From Nocardiopsis mwathae (lineage in GTDB: Bacteria; Actinomycetota; Actinomycetes; Streptosporangiales; Streptosporangiaceae): DNA of 64,000 nucleotides. How positions within the stretch are numbered: the first letter of the stretch is position 1; the number at the start of each line of letters is the position of its first letter. Positions 54,935 through 64,000 of the stretch are shown here, one piece after another. The stretch lies in assembly GCF_014201195.1 (NCBI RefSeq), contig NZ_JACHDS010000001.1, forward strand, positions 992,001-1,056,000, given 5' to 3'. The position numbers were made by a program, and so were the translations under genes. The notes under the pieces were generated by a model that was not told the DNA's origin, did not search any database, and saw only the letters and a list, made by a program, of their open reading frames with translations.

Positions 54935-56431
54935 TCAGGCCTCTTCGCGCTCGACCCAGCCGAGGGTGCGCTGAACGGCCTTGTTCCAGTTGTGGTACTC
55001 GCGGTCGCGCACCTCGGAGTCCATCTTCGGCGACCACTCGGCGGCCTTGTGCCAGTTGGCGCGCAGGCTGTCGATGCTCGGCCAGTACCCGACGGCCAGA
55101 CCGGCTGCGTAGGCGGCGCCGAGGCAGGTGGTCTCGGCGACCATCGGGCGCACGACCTCGACGTCGAGCACGTCCGCGAGGATCTGCATGAGCAGGTTGT
55201 CGGCGGTCATGCCGCCGTCGACGCGCAGGCTGGCCAGGTCGACACCGGAGTCCTGGCGCATCGCGTCGACGACCTCGCGGGTCTGCCAGGCGGTGGCCTC
55301 CAGGACGGCGCGGGCGATGTGGCCCTTGTTGACGTAGCCGGTCAGGCCGCTGATGACGCCGCGGGCGTCGCTGCGCCAGTGCGGGGCGAACAGGCCGGAG
55401 AAGGCCGGGACGATGTAGCAGCCGCCGTTGTCCTCGACGGTGCGGGCGAGCGTCTCGATCTCGGCGGCGCTGGAGATCAGGCCGAGGTTGTCGCGGATCC
55501 ACTGGACCAGGGAGCCGGTGACGGCGATCGAGCCCTCAAGGGCGTAGACCGCCGGCTGGTCGCCGATCTTGTAGCCGAGCGTGGTGAGCAGGCCGTTGGA
55601 GCTCATGACCGGCTCGGTGCCCGTGTTGAGCACCAGGAAGGTGCCGGTGCCGTAGGTGCCCTTGACCTCGCCCGGGTCGAAGCAGGTCTGGCCGAAGAGG
55701 GCGGCGTGCTGGTCCCCCAGGGCGGAGGCGACCGGAACGCCCTTGAGGAACTCGTGCGCCTCGCCGTAGACCTCGGCGGAGGAGGCGATCTCCGGGAGCA
55801 TGCTCCGCGGGATGTTCATCGCGTCCAGGATGAACGGGTCCCAGTCCAGGGTCCGCAGGTTCATCAGCATGGTGCGGCTGGCGTTGGTCACGTCGGTGAC
55901 GTGGCGGCCCGTCAGCTTCCAGATGATCCAGGTGTCCATGGTGCCGAACAGGAGCTCACCGCGCTCGGCACGCTCCCGGACGCCGGGCACCTCGTCGAGG
56001 AGCCAGCGCAGCTTCGGCCCGGAGAAGTAGGTGGCGAGGGGAAGACCGCAGCGCTCGCGGAAGCGCTCCTGGCCGACGACGCCGGCGAGCTCGTGGATCA
56101 GGTCGTCGGTGCGGGTGTCCTGCCAGACAATGGCGTTGTGGACGGGCTCACCGGTCTCGCGGTCCCACACCACGGTGGTCTCGCGCTGGTTGGTGATGCC
56201 GACGGCGGCGAGCTGTTCGCGGGAGAGGTTGCCCTTCTCCAGCGCCTCCTCGACGACGATCTTGATGTTGTCCCAGATCTCGGAGGCGTCGTGCTCGACC
56301 CATCCTGGCTGGGGGAAGATCTGCCGGTGCTCTCGCTGGCCGACGGTGACGATCCTGCCCTCGTGGTCGAAGATGATGCACCGGCTGGACGTGGTGCCCT
56401 GGTCGATCGCGGCAATGTACTGGCTGGTCAT
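54935..56431 (-). CDS. glpK: glycerol kinase
   Basis: 498 aa, family-typical length, from ATG 56431 (GGAGGCGAG upstream; the frame extends further). [18 protein letters not shown] at the N-terminus (phosphate loop), and [25 protein letters not shown]-type late motif (residues ~375-400) match FGGY kinases. It phosphorylates glycerol taken in by GlpF. glpD is absent from the window. Confidence 0.95.
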   Translation of the reverse strand: MTSQYIAAIDQGTTSSRCIIFDHEGRIVTVGQREHRQIFPQPGWVEHDASEIWDNIKIVVEEALEKGNLSREQLAAVGITNQRETTVVWDRETGEPVHNAIVWQDTRTDDLIHELAGVVGQERFRERCGLPLATYFSGPKLRWLLDEVPGVRERAERGELLFGTMDTWIIWKLTGRHVTDVTNASRTMLMNLRTLDWDPFILDAMNIPRSMLPEIASSAEVYGEAHEFLKGVPVASALGDQHAALFGQTCFDPGEVKGTYGTGTFLVLNTGTEPVMSSNGLLTTLGYKIGDQPAVYALEGSIAVTGSLVQWIRDNLGLISSAAEIETLARTVEDNGGCYIVPAFSGLFAPHWRSDARGVISGLTGYVNKGHIARAVLEATAWQTREVVDAMRQDSGVDLASLRVDGGMTADNLLMQILADVLDVEVVRPMVAETTCLGAAYAAGLAVGYWPSIDSLRANWHKAAEWSPKMDSEVRDREYHNWNKAVQRTLGWVEREEA

Positions 56432-56521
56432 CCGTTTACTCGCCTCCGGCGAAAGGGGATAGTGCGGCGGGGTTCCCCCGTAGCCACCGAGGGGCGGTTG
56501 CATCAGGGGATTTCGCATGGC

Positions 56522-56533
56522 GTACGACAATGT
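56522..56533. promoter_or_regulatory. glycerol-regulator operator candidate before glpK
   Basis: GTACGACAATGT occurs here, 91 bp upstream of glpK, and again at 57431-57442, 22 bp upstream of the IclR-type gene. A 12-bp identity in the two promoters of one regulon suggests the IclR operator. Confidence 0.55.
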
Positions 56534-56641
56534 AGAACGCGTGTTAACGAGTGTGAGTCAGGTCTCTGGTGCATGTCAAGCCAAGAATGTGAATCCGTGA
56601 CCGTTGCATGACGAGATCTGCCTATCATCACACCTTTGCGG

Positions 56642-57409
56642 CTACCAGGGATGAGCTCCCAGGTCACGCGATATGGAGCGGGCCGCGTCGCGCACGTAGG
56701 ACACCTGCTCCATGACCACTCCGCGGTCGTCGCGGAGCCGTTCCACGGCTCCGGAGAGCCCGATCGCGCCCACGGTCATGCCCCGCCGGTCGCGGATGGG
56801 CGCGGCGATGGCGACCTCGCCCTCGACCAACTCCTCCATCTCCGCAGCCCAGCCCTGGTGTCGGATCTCCTCCAGCTCGGCCAGGAGTGCCGGGACTTCG
56901 GTGATGGTGTGATTTGTGAAGCTCTTGAGCTCCTCGTCGGCGGGGTCCGTCGGGGCCGCGAGGGGGTCGAACGCCATCAGCACCTTGCCCAGTGCCGTCG
57001 CGTGCAGAGGGAGGAGGGAGCCGACGTCCAGCGTCTGCCGGGTGTCGTCCGGGCGGAACACGTGGTGCACCACCAGGACCTGGGCCTCGTGCAGGGTGCC
57101 GATGCGCACGCTCTCGCCACTGCGCCCGGCCAGGGAGTCGGCCCAGTTCAGCGCGCGGGTGCGCAGCTCGTTGCCGTCGAGATAGCGGGTGCCCAACCGC
57201 AGCACTCCGCCGCCCAGCTGGTAGTGGCCGGTCTCGCTGTCCTGCTCCACGAACCCCACGTGTTGCAGGGTGCGCAGCAGACCCAGGACGGTGCCCTTGG
57301 GCAGCTCCAGTGTTCGGGAGATCTCCGCGAGGCTCAGCCCGCGGGCACCGCCGGCCAGCAGCCGGAGGATGGCGGCGGCGCGCTCGATCGATTGGATCCT
57401 GCCAGCCAT
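56642..57409 (-). CDS. IclR-family regulator of glycerol genes (GylR-like)
   Basis: 255 aa from ATG 57409. N-terminal winged helix-turn-helix (IERAAAILRLL, SLAEISRTLELPKGTVLGLLRTL), then the IclR effector domain (~80-250). Position directly upstream of glpK-glpF matches gylR of Streptomyces glycerol operons. It probably senses glycerol 3-phosphate and represses its own and the glpK promoter. Confidence 0.9.
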   Translation of the reverse strand: MAGRIQSIERAAAILRLLAGGARGLSLAEISRTLELPKGTVLGLLRTLQHVGFVEQDSETGHYQLGGGVLRLGTRYLDGNELRTRALNWADSLAGRSGESVRIGTLHEAQVLVVHHVFRPDDTRQTLDVGSLLPLHATALGKVLMAFDPLAAPTDPADEELKSFTNHTITEVPALLAELEEIRHQGWAAEMEELVEGEVAIAAPIRDRRGMTVGAIGLSGAVERLRDDRGVVMEQVSYVRDAARSISRDLGAHPW

Positions 57410-57430
57410 GCGGGGTAACACCACTCCCTA

Positions 57431-57442
57431 GTACGACAATGT
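57431..57442. promoter_or_regulatory. glycerol-regulator operator candidate before the iclR gene
   Basis: Second copy of GTACGACAATGT, 22 bp before the IclR-type gene start; see the copy at 56522. Downstream, 57443-57669 has no gene I can support. Confidence 0.5.
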
Positions 57443-57669
57443 CACACGGTGATAGTACTGGAATGTGTGACCTGTACTACTGGCGAGGTTGGCGCCGATG
57501 CTGGCGTTACGGAGAGTGATGCCGATTCGGCCCGAGGTGGGAGGTGTCGGCGGGTGCCGGACCGGCCCGAGGGGCGTGGAACGTGTTCCTGCTCGTATGG
57601 CCTGCATGAACGCACATCGGGCGGCCCGGTTCTCACCGGACCGCCCGGGTGTGCGGGTGGGAAGCGCCG

Positions 57670-58299
57670 TCAGCGCGCGAAGCTGATCTCCACGCGCCGG
57701 TTCATCTCCCGGCCCTCGGGGTTGTCCTCGCCGTCGATCTCGTTGGGCGCGACCGGGTCGGCCGAACCGTGCCCGGTGACCGAGAACGTGACGTCGACGT
57801 CGTCGCCGAGCAGGCCGGACAGCTCCTTCTCCACGGCCTTCGCCCGGTCCTCGGACAGGGGCTTGTTGTGCGAGTCGGCGCCCTTGGCGTCGGTGTAGCC
57901 GTCGATGTCCACGGTCTTGCCGTCGGCCTCGCTGCGCAGGATCTCGGCCGCCTCGCGCAGGGCGTCCCCGGCGTCGTCGCTGATGTCGGCCCGGTCGAAC
58001 TCGAAGAGGACGTCGGCGGCGAGCGTCACCACGCGCTCCTCGTCGCTCTCCGCGTCGGTGAGCGAACCGTCGGCCCCCTCGGTCGCGAAGGTGAGCCCGT
58101 CGATCGGGCCGTCGATATCCACGACGGGCGGGCTGAGCCCGATGATGGGCGCCTCGGCGACCTCACCGCCCTTGACCTCGGCCCAGTTCTCGTCCGGGCC
58201 CTCAGGGGCGTCCGCCCGCGCGGTCGCCGGAAGCCCCAGCACCAGCAGGGCCGATGCCGCCGCCACGAGCCGCACGCGGGCCTCAGCTGAGCGGGACAT
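57670..58299 (-). CDS. exported OmpA-like peptidoglycan-binding protein
   Basis: 209 aa with a Sec signal (hydrophobic ~10-25, ARA cleavage) and a C-terminal OmpA domain from ~95: LFEFDRADISDDAGDALREAAEIL, DGYTDAKGADSHNKPLSEDRAKAVEKEL, REMNRRVEISF. Probably tethers to the cell wall in this Gram-positive. The start lies inside the end of the lipoprotein gene (17-bp overlap), so the two are coupled. Confidence 0.88.
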   Translation of the reverse strand: MSRSAEARVRLVAAASALLVLGLPATARADAPEGPDENWAEVKGGEVAEAPIIGLSPPVVDIDGPIDGLTFATEGADGSLTDAESDEERVVTLAADVLFEFDRADISDDAGDALREAAEILRSEADGKTVDIDGYTDAKGADSHNKPLSEDRAKAVEKELSGLLGDDVDVTFSVTGHGSADPVAPNEIDGEDNPEGREMNRRVEISFAR

Positions 58300-58837
58300 T
58301 GGAGAGGGTCCCGACGTTGGGGATCGACACGTTCATCGTCTCCACGTCCTCCGGCGGGGCGCCGTAGGTCACGCTGAACAGGACGGAGTCGCCCGCATCG
58401 AACCTCATCGTGCCCATGTACGAGGAGCACACGCAGTTGCCTTCGGCATCCGAGGCGGCGAGGTGAAGCTTGCCGTTGTCGGGGTCGATCAGCTTCACGC
58501 CCGAGGCGTTGTTCTTGCCGCCAGCTCCGAGGAAGGAATGGACGAGGTCGGACTCCTCGTCGCCGGTGTTGGTGATGGAGAAGGTCAGCTCGACCGTCTT
58601 GGCGCCGCGGGACAGCTCGTGTACGGCGAAGTGCAGGTCCGTGCCGAGCATGGTGACGTCCTGGCTCGCCAGGGTCTCGCGGGCGTCGGCGCTGCCGGGG
58701 TCGACCTTGCCGGCGTTCACGGGCTCCTTGGCCGCGTCGGACGCTCCGTCGCCGTCGAACATGCCGCATCCCGTGAGGAGCAGGGTGCCCACGGTGATCG
58801 ACACAAGGGATATTCCGGTGTTACGGGGGAAAACCAT
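58283..58837 (-). CDS. lipoprotein
   Basis: 184 aa with a lipobox LLTGC (Cys ~24) and a low-complexity spacer; residues ~60-180 form a beta-rich domain (VELTFSITNTGDEESDLVHSF). Function not recognised. It is operonic with the downstream OmpA-like gene, suggesting a shared cell-envelope role. Confidence 0.82.
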   Translation of the reverse strand: MVFPRNTGISLVSITVGTLLLTGCGMFDGDGASDAAKEPVNAGKVDPGSADARETLASQDVTMLGTDLHFAVHELSRGAKTVELTFSITNTGDEESDLVHSFLGAGGKNNASGVKLIDPDNGKLHLAASDAEGNCVCSSYMGTMRFDAGDSVLFSVTYGAPPEDVETMNVSIPNVGTLSNVPLS

Positions 58838-58955
58838 GCGAGGCAGGCTATCGGTGACGATACGGTCGCGTCACCGCGGCGGACCGCCCAGGACCAGGCC
58901 GGATGTGGCCGGTGCACGGGGGAACCGCGGCCGCCGGTGCTGCGTCCCAGGGGGC

Positions 58956-59837
58956 TCAGCCGAGCGCGCCCAGGGACAGGCCGATGGTGAGGAGCAGGCC
59001 GAAGACCAGCTGGAGCTTGCCGGTCTCGCCCAGGCCGAGGACCAGGTCGGAGCCGGTCTGGCCGCTCAGGACCCGGCGCAGCGGCGGTACCGCGAGCGGG
59101 ATCGCGAGGAGGACCAGTGCCACCCACCGGCTGGCCGGGAAGGCGGCCAGGGCGATCACGAAGGCGCCGGCCACGCACGCCAGGTAGAGCCTCCGGGTCC
59201 GGGTGTCGCCGAGGCGCACGGCCAGGGTGATCTTGCCGGTCCGGGAGTCGGTGGGGATGTCGCGCAGGTTGTTGATCACCAGGACCGCGCACGACAGCAG
59301 GCCCACCGGGACGGCGGCCACCCACGCCTGCCACGGCACGTACCCCAGCTGGACGAAGGCCGTTCCCGCCACCGCCACCAGGCCGAAGAAGACGAAGACC
59401 GACACCTCGCCCAGGCCCCGGTAGCCGTACGGGTTCTTGCCGCCCGTGTAGTACCAGGCGGCCACGATCGCCACCGCCCCGATCAGCAGCAGCCACCAGG
59501 ACGACGTCGCCACCAGGACCAGCCCGGCCACCCCGGCCAGAGCGAAGCACGCCCACGCCGCGGTGAACACCTGCTCGGGCGGTGCCAGCCGGGCGGCGGT
59601 CAGCCGGAGCGGGCCGACCCGCTCCTCGGTGTCGGTGCCGCGCACGCCGTCGCTGTAGTCGTTGGCGTAGTTGACGCCGATCTGCAGCGCCAGGGACACC
59701 ACCATCGCCAGCAGGGCCTTCCACCACACGGGTGCGCCGATTCCCACGGCCACGCCGGTCCCGACGGCGACCGGGACGATCGAACTCGGCAGGGTGCGCG
59801 GGCGCGCCCCCGCGACCCACTGGCTCAGCGTGGCCAC
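58956..59837 (-). CDS. menA: 1,4-dihydroxy-2-naphthoate polyprenyltransferase
   Basis: 293 aa UbiA-type membrane enzyme, nine or so helices. The two Asp-rich motifs are [14 protein letters not shown] (~residue 65) and [14 protein letters not shown] (~190). It attaches the isoprenoid tail to DHNA in menaquinone synthesis. No other men gene is in the window. Confidence 0.92.
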   Translation of the reverse strand: MATLSQWVAGARPRTLPSSIVPVAVGTGVAVGIGAPVWWKALLAMVVSLALQIGVNYANDYSDGVRGTDTEERVGPLRLTAARLAPPEQVFTAAWACFALAGVAGLVLVATSSWWLLLIGAVAIVAAWYYTGGKNPYGYRGLGEVSVFVFFGLVAVAGTAFVQLGYVPWQAWVAAVPVGLLSCAVLVINNLRDIPTDSRTGKITLAVRLGDTRTRRLYLACVAGAFVIALAAFPASRWVALVLLAIPLAVPPLRRVLSGQTGSDLVLGLGETGKLQLVFGLLLTIGLSLGALG

Positions 59838-60011
59838 GCCTCGGCCCCACTTTCTACGTCGTGACAGGTCCGTCCGGGCGCTGACGTGCCCGGGCGGCGG
59901 TACTACTCGGCTGGGGTGCGGCGCGGTTCCGCTGCCGCGTTTCCACCGTAGCGCCGGATTCGACCCCTGCCGCGTCCGCGCGGGCGGCGCGTCCCCCGGT
60001 GACCGGCGACG

Positions 60012-60557
60012 TCACTCGCCGATGGCGGCGTGCAACCGGATCATCGGCACGGTCGCACCGGCCATCTCCAGTTCCCGCCGGGCGCCGTCGGGCCGCCAGC
60101 CCGAGGCCTCGGCGAAGGCGCGCAGCCGGTTGTCGGCCTCCAGCGTCCAGATGACCACGCGGTGGAACCGGTCGTCGACGAGGTGGTCGACGGCGGCGTT
60201 GACCAGGCGGCTGCCGTGCCCGCGCCGCAGGTGGTCCGGGTGGACGTGCAGGGCGTAGATCTCGGCGTCGGTGCCGGGCCACAGGTCGGGGTCCTCGGAC
60301 GGCCCGATGGAGGCGAACCCCACGACCTCGCGCGCGTCGGTGGCGACCAGCAGCCGGTGCCGGGACGTCGGCGGGCTCTGCACCGCCGCCAGCCACTGCT
60401 CGCGGAACCGCGCTCCCGCCTCCTCACCGGTGAGCTCGTCGAGCACGGGGCCGGGCAGTTTCTCCCCGTACATCGACCGCCATGCCGCGACCTGGACGGC
60501 CACGACGCGGTCGATGTCCTCCGCGCGGGCGGATCGGACGAATCTCTGTTCGCTCAT
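60012..60557 (-). CDS. GNAT-family N-acetyltransferase
   Basis: 181 aa with IDRVVAVQVAAWRSMYG, IYALHVHPDHLRRGHGSRLVNAAV (acetyl-CoA-binding R/Q-x-x-G-x-G/A motif) and a C-terminal LEADNRLRAFAEASGW. Substrate unknown. Divergent from the holin-like gene. Confidence 0.87.
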   Translation of the reverse strand: MSEQRFVRSARAEDIDRVVAVQVAAWRSMYGEKLPGPVLDELTGEEAGARFREQWLAAVQSPPTSRHRLLVATDAREVVGFASIGPSEDPDLWPGTDAEIYALHVHPDHLRRGHGSRLVNAAVDHLVDDRFHRVVIWTLEADNRLRAFAEASGWRPDGARRELEMAGATVPMIRLHAAIGE

Positions 60558-60732
60558 GGGCGCTCACATCCGGTCGAGGGGCGACTCGGCACATCGTCGC
60601 ACCGGCGCACCCCGTCGAGGAAATCCGGACCCGCCGCGCCCCTGAGCCCCGCCTGGGGGACGACCCGGGATCTCCCCGGAAAAGCAGGCGGTCGAGTTCG
60701 CGTAGCGGCCCGTACGTGGGAATATCGAGGGC

Positions 60733-61107
60733 GTGAGCATCTTCATCAGAATCCTCGTGAATGCGATCGCCCTGTGGGCGGCGGTGTTCCTGATCCAAGG
60801 GATCGACGTCGCAGCCACGGACCCCGCCGAGCAGATCGTCGTGTATCTGGCGGTCGGGGTGATCTTCGGTCTCGTCAACGCCGTCATCAAACCGATCGTG
60901 AAGACCGTGGGATGCGCCTTCTACGTCCTCACGCTCGGCCTGGTGGCCCTGGTCGTGAACGCCCTGCTGCTCATGCTCACGGAGTGGGTCGCGGGCCTGT
61001 TCGACCTGCCCTTCACCATCGACGGCTTCTGGCCCGCCTTCTGGGGCGCGATCGTCATCGCCGTGGTGAGCTGGCTGCTCAGCGTCTTCCTGCCGGACAA
61101 GGACTAA
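60733..61107 (+). CDS. small membrane protein, phage-holin-4 superfamily type
   Basis: 124 aa from GTG 60733 with four membrane helices (~5-25, ~35-55, ~60-80, ~98-118) and the VGVIFGLVNAVIKPIVK motif of the PF04020-type bacterial membrane family. These proteins are called phage-holin-like by annotation but are common in actinomycete chromosomes; I see no phage context here. Confidence 0.8.
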   Translation: MSIFIRILVNAIALWAAVFLIQGIDVAATDPAEQIVVYLAVGVIFGLVNAVIKPIVKTVGCAFYVLTLGLVALVVNALLLMLTEWVAGLFDLPFTIDGFWPAFWGAIVIAVVSWLLSVFLPDKD

Positions 61108-61149
61108 GGACGACGGTCCCGGACGACCCCGGGGTCCCGCCGACGCCGC

Positions 61150-61179
61150 GGAGCCGGTGCCCCCTCGGGTGCCGGCTCC
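61150..61179 (+). terminator. terminator between holin-like gene and dapA
   Basis: GGAGCCGG (61150-61157) and CCGGCTCC (61172-61179) flank a 14-nt loop, followed by CTTACCGTTCC. 43 bp after the preceding stop. The remainder of 61180-61394 presumably carries the dapA promoter. Confidence 0.6.
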
Positions 61180-61394
61180 CTTACCGTTCCCGGGGTCCTG
61201 CGGACCCCCGCCGCACGTGCGGGGTGTTGCGTGCGTCACGCGCGCGCCGGCTCGCGGGGCGTGGTGAGTCCGGATGGCCACGCGGGCGCGCGACATGCCG
61301 GAGAGGCAGCGGAAGATAGGCCTACGTCCGCAAAAATCCACTTCGACCGGGTCGCGTGGCCGCAGGTGGGGTCCGAGCGCGGTACGTTTTGCAT

Positions 61395-62372
61395 ATGGCA
61401 GGCAGCTCTCAGCCGAACGCGCCCTTCGGCCAGATGTTGACCGCGATGGTCACTCCCATGCACGAGAACGGCGACGTCGACTACGACGGCGCCGCACGTC
61501 TCGCGGCCTATCTGGTCGATGAGCAGCGCAACGACGGCCTCATTGTCAGCGGTACCACTGGTGAGTCGCCCACGACGAGCGACGACGAGAAAGACCGGTT
61601 GCTGCGCTCCGTCCTGGAGGCCGTCGGCGACCGCGCCACCGTCGTCGCCGGTGTCGGCACCAACGACACCCGGCACAGCGTCGAACTCGCGAAGGCGGCC
61701 GAGCGCGCCGGCGCGCACGGGCTCCTGACCGTGACCCCCTACTACAACAAGCCTCCCCAGGAGGGGTTGATCCGGCACTTCACGGCGATCGCCGACGCCG
61801 CCGAACTGCCGGTCATGCTGTACGACATCCCCGGACGTACCGGGACACCCATCGCGTCGGAGACGCTGGTGCGGCTGGCCGAACACCCGCGCATCGTCGC
61901 CAACAAGGACGCCAAGGACGACATCGGCGCCAGCTCCTGGGTCATGGAGCGCACCGACCTGGCCTACTACTGCGGCTCGGACATGCTCAACCTGCCGCTG
62001 CTGTCGGTGGGCGCGTGCGGGTTCGTCAGCGTCGTCGGCCACATCGTCGGCGCCGATCTGCACGACATGATCGACGCCTACGAGTCCGGCGACGTGGCGA
62101 TGGCGCTGGCCATCCACCGCCGCCTCACACCCGTGTACACGGGGATCTTCCGCACCCAGGGCGTGATCACCACCAAGGCGGTGCTGAACATGTTCGGCCT
62201 GCCCGGCGGAACGGTGCGCACCCCGCTTGCGGACGCCTCGGGCGAGCTGCAGGCGCTGCTGCGTGAGGACTTGGCGGCCGCGGGCGTGAAGGGGCCGACC
62301 GGCCTCGCGCCGCACCAGGCCGTCCCGGCCAGCGTGGTGGGAGTGGAACGCTTGACGGAAGGATCCGCATGA
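61395..62372 (+). CDS. dapA: 4-hydroxy-tetrahydrodipicolinate synthase (DapA)
   Basis: 325 aa from ATG 61395. Class I aldolase-type enzyme condensing pyruvate with aspartate semialdehyde in the diaminopimelate pathway. The Schiff-base lysine is in VANKDAKDD (~residue 178), with VSGTTGESPT and TPYYNKPPQEG (catalytic Tyr region) present. It overlaps RNase J by 4 nt, as is usual in actinomycetes. Confidence 0.95.
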   Translation: MAGSSQPNAPFGQMLTAMVTPMHENGDVDYDGAARLAAYLVDEQRNDGLIVSGTTGESPTTSDDEKDRLLRSVLEAVGDRATVVAGVGTNDTRHSVELAKAAERAGAHGLLTVTPYYNKPPQEGLIRHFTAIADAAELPVMLYDIPGRTGTPIASETLVRLAEHPRIVANKDAKDDIGASSWVMERTDLAYYCGSDMLNLPLLSVGACGFVSVVGHIVGADLHDMIDAYESGDVAMALAIHRRLTPVYTGIFRTQGVITTKAVLNMFGLPGGTVRTPLADASGELQALLREDLAAAGVKGPTGLAPHQAVPASVVGVERLTEGSA

Positions 62373-64000
62373 GTCACCCGCACCCCGAGCTCGGCCCTCC
62401 GCCGCCGCTCGCCAAGGACGCGCTGAGGGTCGTCGCCCTCGGTGGTCTGGGCGAGATCGGCCGGAACATGACGGTCTTCGAATACAACGGCAAGCTGTTG
62501 ATCGTGGACTGCGGTGTGCTCTTCCCCGAGGAGGAGCAGCCCGGTGTCGACCTCATCCTGCCGGACTTCGACTACATCCGTGACCGGCTGGACGACATCG
62601 AGGCCCTGGTCCTCACCCACGGACACGAGGACCACATCGGCGCCGTGCCGTTCCTGCTCCGCGAACGGGCCGACATCCCGCTCGTAGGTTCGCGGCTGAC
62701 CCTCGCCCTGCTCTCGGCCAAGCTCGGCGAACACCGCATCAAGCCGACGACCGTGCAGGTGGAGGAGGGCGAGCGGCGCTCGTTCGGCGAATTCGACCTG
62801 GAGTTCCTCTCGGTCAACCACTCCATCCCCGACTCGCTGGCGGTGGCCATCCGCACGCCGGCCGGCCTGCTGCTGCACACCGGCGACTTCAAGATGGACC
62901 AGCTGCCGCTGGACGGCCGCCTCACCGACCTGGCCGGGTTCGCCCGGCTCGGTGACGAGGGCGTCGACCTGCTGCTGGCCGACTCCACCAACGCCGAGGT
63001 GCCGGGCTTCGTCACCAGCGAGCGCGACATCGCGCCCGCCATCGACGAGGTCTTCGCCCAGTCCAACCAGCGCATCATCGTGGCCTGCTTCGCCTCGCAC
63101 ATCCACCGCGTGCAGCAGGTGCTGGACTCCGCCAAGGCGCACGGCCGCAAGGTCGCCTTCGTCGGCCGCTCCATGGTCCGCAACATGAACATCGCGCGCG
63201 ACCTGGGGTACCTGACCATCCCCGGAGACCTGCTGGTCGACGTCAAGCAGCTCGACGACCTGCCGCCGGGCGAGGCCGTGCTGGTCTCCACGGGCTCGCA
63301 GGGCGAGCCGATGTCGGCGCTGACCCGGATGGCCAACCGGGACCACCAGATCCGCATCGAGGAGGGCGACACCGTGCTGCTCGCCTCCTCACTCATCCCG
63401 GGCAACGAGAACTCGGTGAACCGGGTGATCAACGGCCTGATCCGGTGGGGTGCCAAGGTCGTGCACAAGGGCAACGCGCTCGTGCACGTCTCCGGGCACG
63501 CCTCGGCCGGCGAGCTGATGTACGTGCACAACATGGTGCGGCCGCGCAACTTCATGCCGGTGCACGGCGAGTGGCGGCACATGCGGGCGCACGCCAAGAT
63601 CGCCGCGCTGGCCGGGCTGGACGAGGACCGCATCTGCATCGCCGAGGACGGCGTCGTCGTGGACCTGCACCGGGGCCGGGCGCGCATCACCGGCGCGGTT
63701 CCCGCGCGCTACGTCTACGTCGACGGCAGCTCGGTGGGCGATGTCACCGAGTCGGCGCTCAAGGACCGCAGGATCCTCGGTGAGGAGGGCTTCATCTCCG
63801 TCGTCGTCGCGGTCGACACCGCCTCGGGCAAGATCGTCGGCGAGCCGGAGATCCACACCCGCGGCGCCGGTATCGACCCCGACGCCTACGACGAGATCGT
63901 CCCCAAGCTCCAGGACTCCCTGGAGCGCGCGGCGGCCGACGGCATCGCCGACCCGGTCCAGCTGCGCCAGCTCGTGCGCCGCGGCATCGGCCGGTGGGTG
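62369..64000 (+). CDS. rnj: ribonuclease J (partial, runs off the window)
   Basis: The first 544 codons of a metallo-beta-lactamase/beta-CASP RNase. HGHEDHIGA (zinc motif, ~residue 86), HTGDFKMD, the GSQGEP and SGHASAGEL motifs (residues ~310 and ~378) are intact. Exo- and endonuclease for 5' processing and mRNA turnover. Full-length proteins are ~560 aa, so only a short end is missing. Confidence 0.93.
   Translation, partial: MSHPHPELGPPPPLAKDALRVVALGGLGEIGRNMTVFEYNGKLLIVDCGVLFPEEEQPGVDLILPDFDYIRDRLDDIEALVLTHGHEDHIGAVPFLLRERADIPLVGSRLTLALLSAKLGEHRIKPTTVQVEEGERRSFGEFDLEFLSVNHSIPDSLAVAIRTPAGLLLHTGDFKMDQLPLDGRLTDLAGFARLGDEGVDLLLADSTNAEVPGFVTSERDIAPAIDEVFAQSNQRIIVACFASHIHRVQQVLDSAKAHGRKVAFVGRSMVRNMNIARDLGYLTIPGDLLVDVKQLDDLPPGEAVLVSTGSQGEPMSALTRMANRDHQIRIEEGDTVLLASSLIPGNENSVNRVINGLIRWGAKVVHKGNALVHVSGHASAGELMYVHNMVRPRNFMPVHGEWRHMRAHAKIAALAGLDEDRICIAEDGVVVDLHRGRARITGAVPARYVYVDGSSVGDVTESALKDRRILGEEGFISVVVAVDTASGKIVGEPEIHTRGAGIDPDAYDEIVPKLQDSLERAAADGIADPVQLRQLVRRGIGRWV

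Noticed and set aside
60733-61107. Holin-like gene as sign of a prophage.
   Set aside because: The family is common in actinobacterial chromosomes and no other phage gene lies nearby.
1-64000. CRISPR array, rRNA, riboswitch or retron.
   Set aside because: No regularly spaced short repeats, rRNA segments or recognisable riboswitch cores were seen; structured stretches at 7.0-8.0 kb do not fit a class I know.

Overview
The window is chromosomal DNA from a very GC-rich actinomycete. Gene content (WhiJ-type Xre/DUF397 pairs, ergothioneine egtABCD, a pSAM2-like integrated element, MenA, an actinobacterial dapA-RNase J pair) fits a filamentous actinobacterium. Nocardiopsaceae is my best guess, but no rRNA or other decisive marker is present.

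Layout. 0.2-6.3 kb: biotin genes bioF (minus) and bioAD (plus), with a 181-bp MITE-like repeat between them, then an acetoacetyl-CoA synthetase. 6.38-22.55 kb: a complete 16.15-kb integrative element with 18-bp att direct repeats, putative integrase arm sites at both ends, tyrosine integrase, excisionase, rolling-circle-type Rep, FtsK-type DNA translocase, a TrbL/VirB6-like membrane protein, a GntR repressor with operators, and several small conserved proteins. It carries an Xre/DUF397 regulatory pair and a cargo operon: a radical SAM/SPASM enzyme, a 45-codon acidic peptide gene ending in GCGDDNPYR, a phosphotransferase-fold kinase and a small unknown protein. This looks like a RiPP-type modification system. 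The excisionase start codon lies inside a perfect match to the chromosomal ParB-binding site parS.

22.5-33.1 kb: TetR regulator (the only conventional in-frame start lies on the element side of attR), phosphoketolase, acyl-CoA oxidase, a membrane protein, and the ergothioneine operon egtABCD. 33.1-40.9 kb: two remnants of major-facilitator transporters, a VIT-type metal transporter, dapB and the urease operon ureABCFGD, which lacks ureE but has a UreG with a histidine-rich C-terminus. 41-51 kb: a sugar-type ABC importer, a divergent two-component system, and a HAD-phosphatase/GH15 fusion whose promoter shares an inverted repeat with the ABC operon. 51.5-57.4 kb: YrhK-like protein, a second WhiJ-type cluster (triple-repeat DUF397, Xre, HATPase) and the glycerol genes iclR-glpK-glpF. 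57.6-64 kb: OmpA-like protein and lipoprotein pair, menA, a GNAT acetyltransferase, a holin-like membrane protein, dapA and RNase J, which runs off the right edge.

A family of near-perfect palindromes with conserved loops (6.33, 33.46, 48.34 and 51.84 kb) sits after gene 3' ends, usually between convergent genes. The integrative element has inserted into one arm of the first copy, so the repeat doubles as an attachment site. Long open frames opposite or overlapping the listed genes are shadows of high GC and are not annotated.
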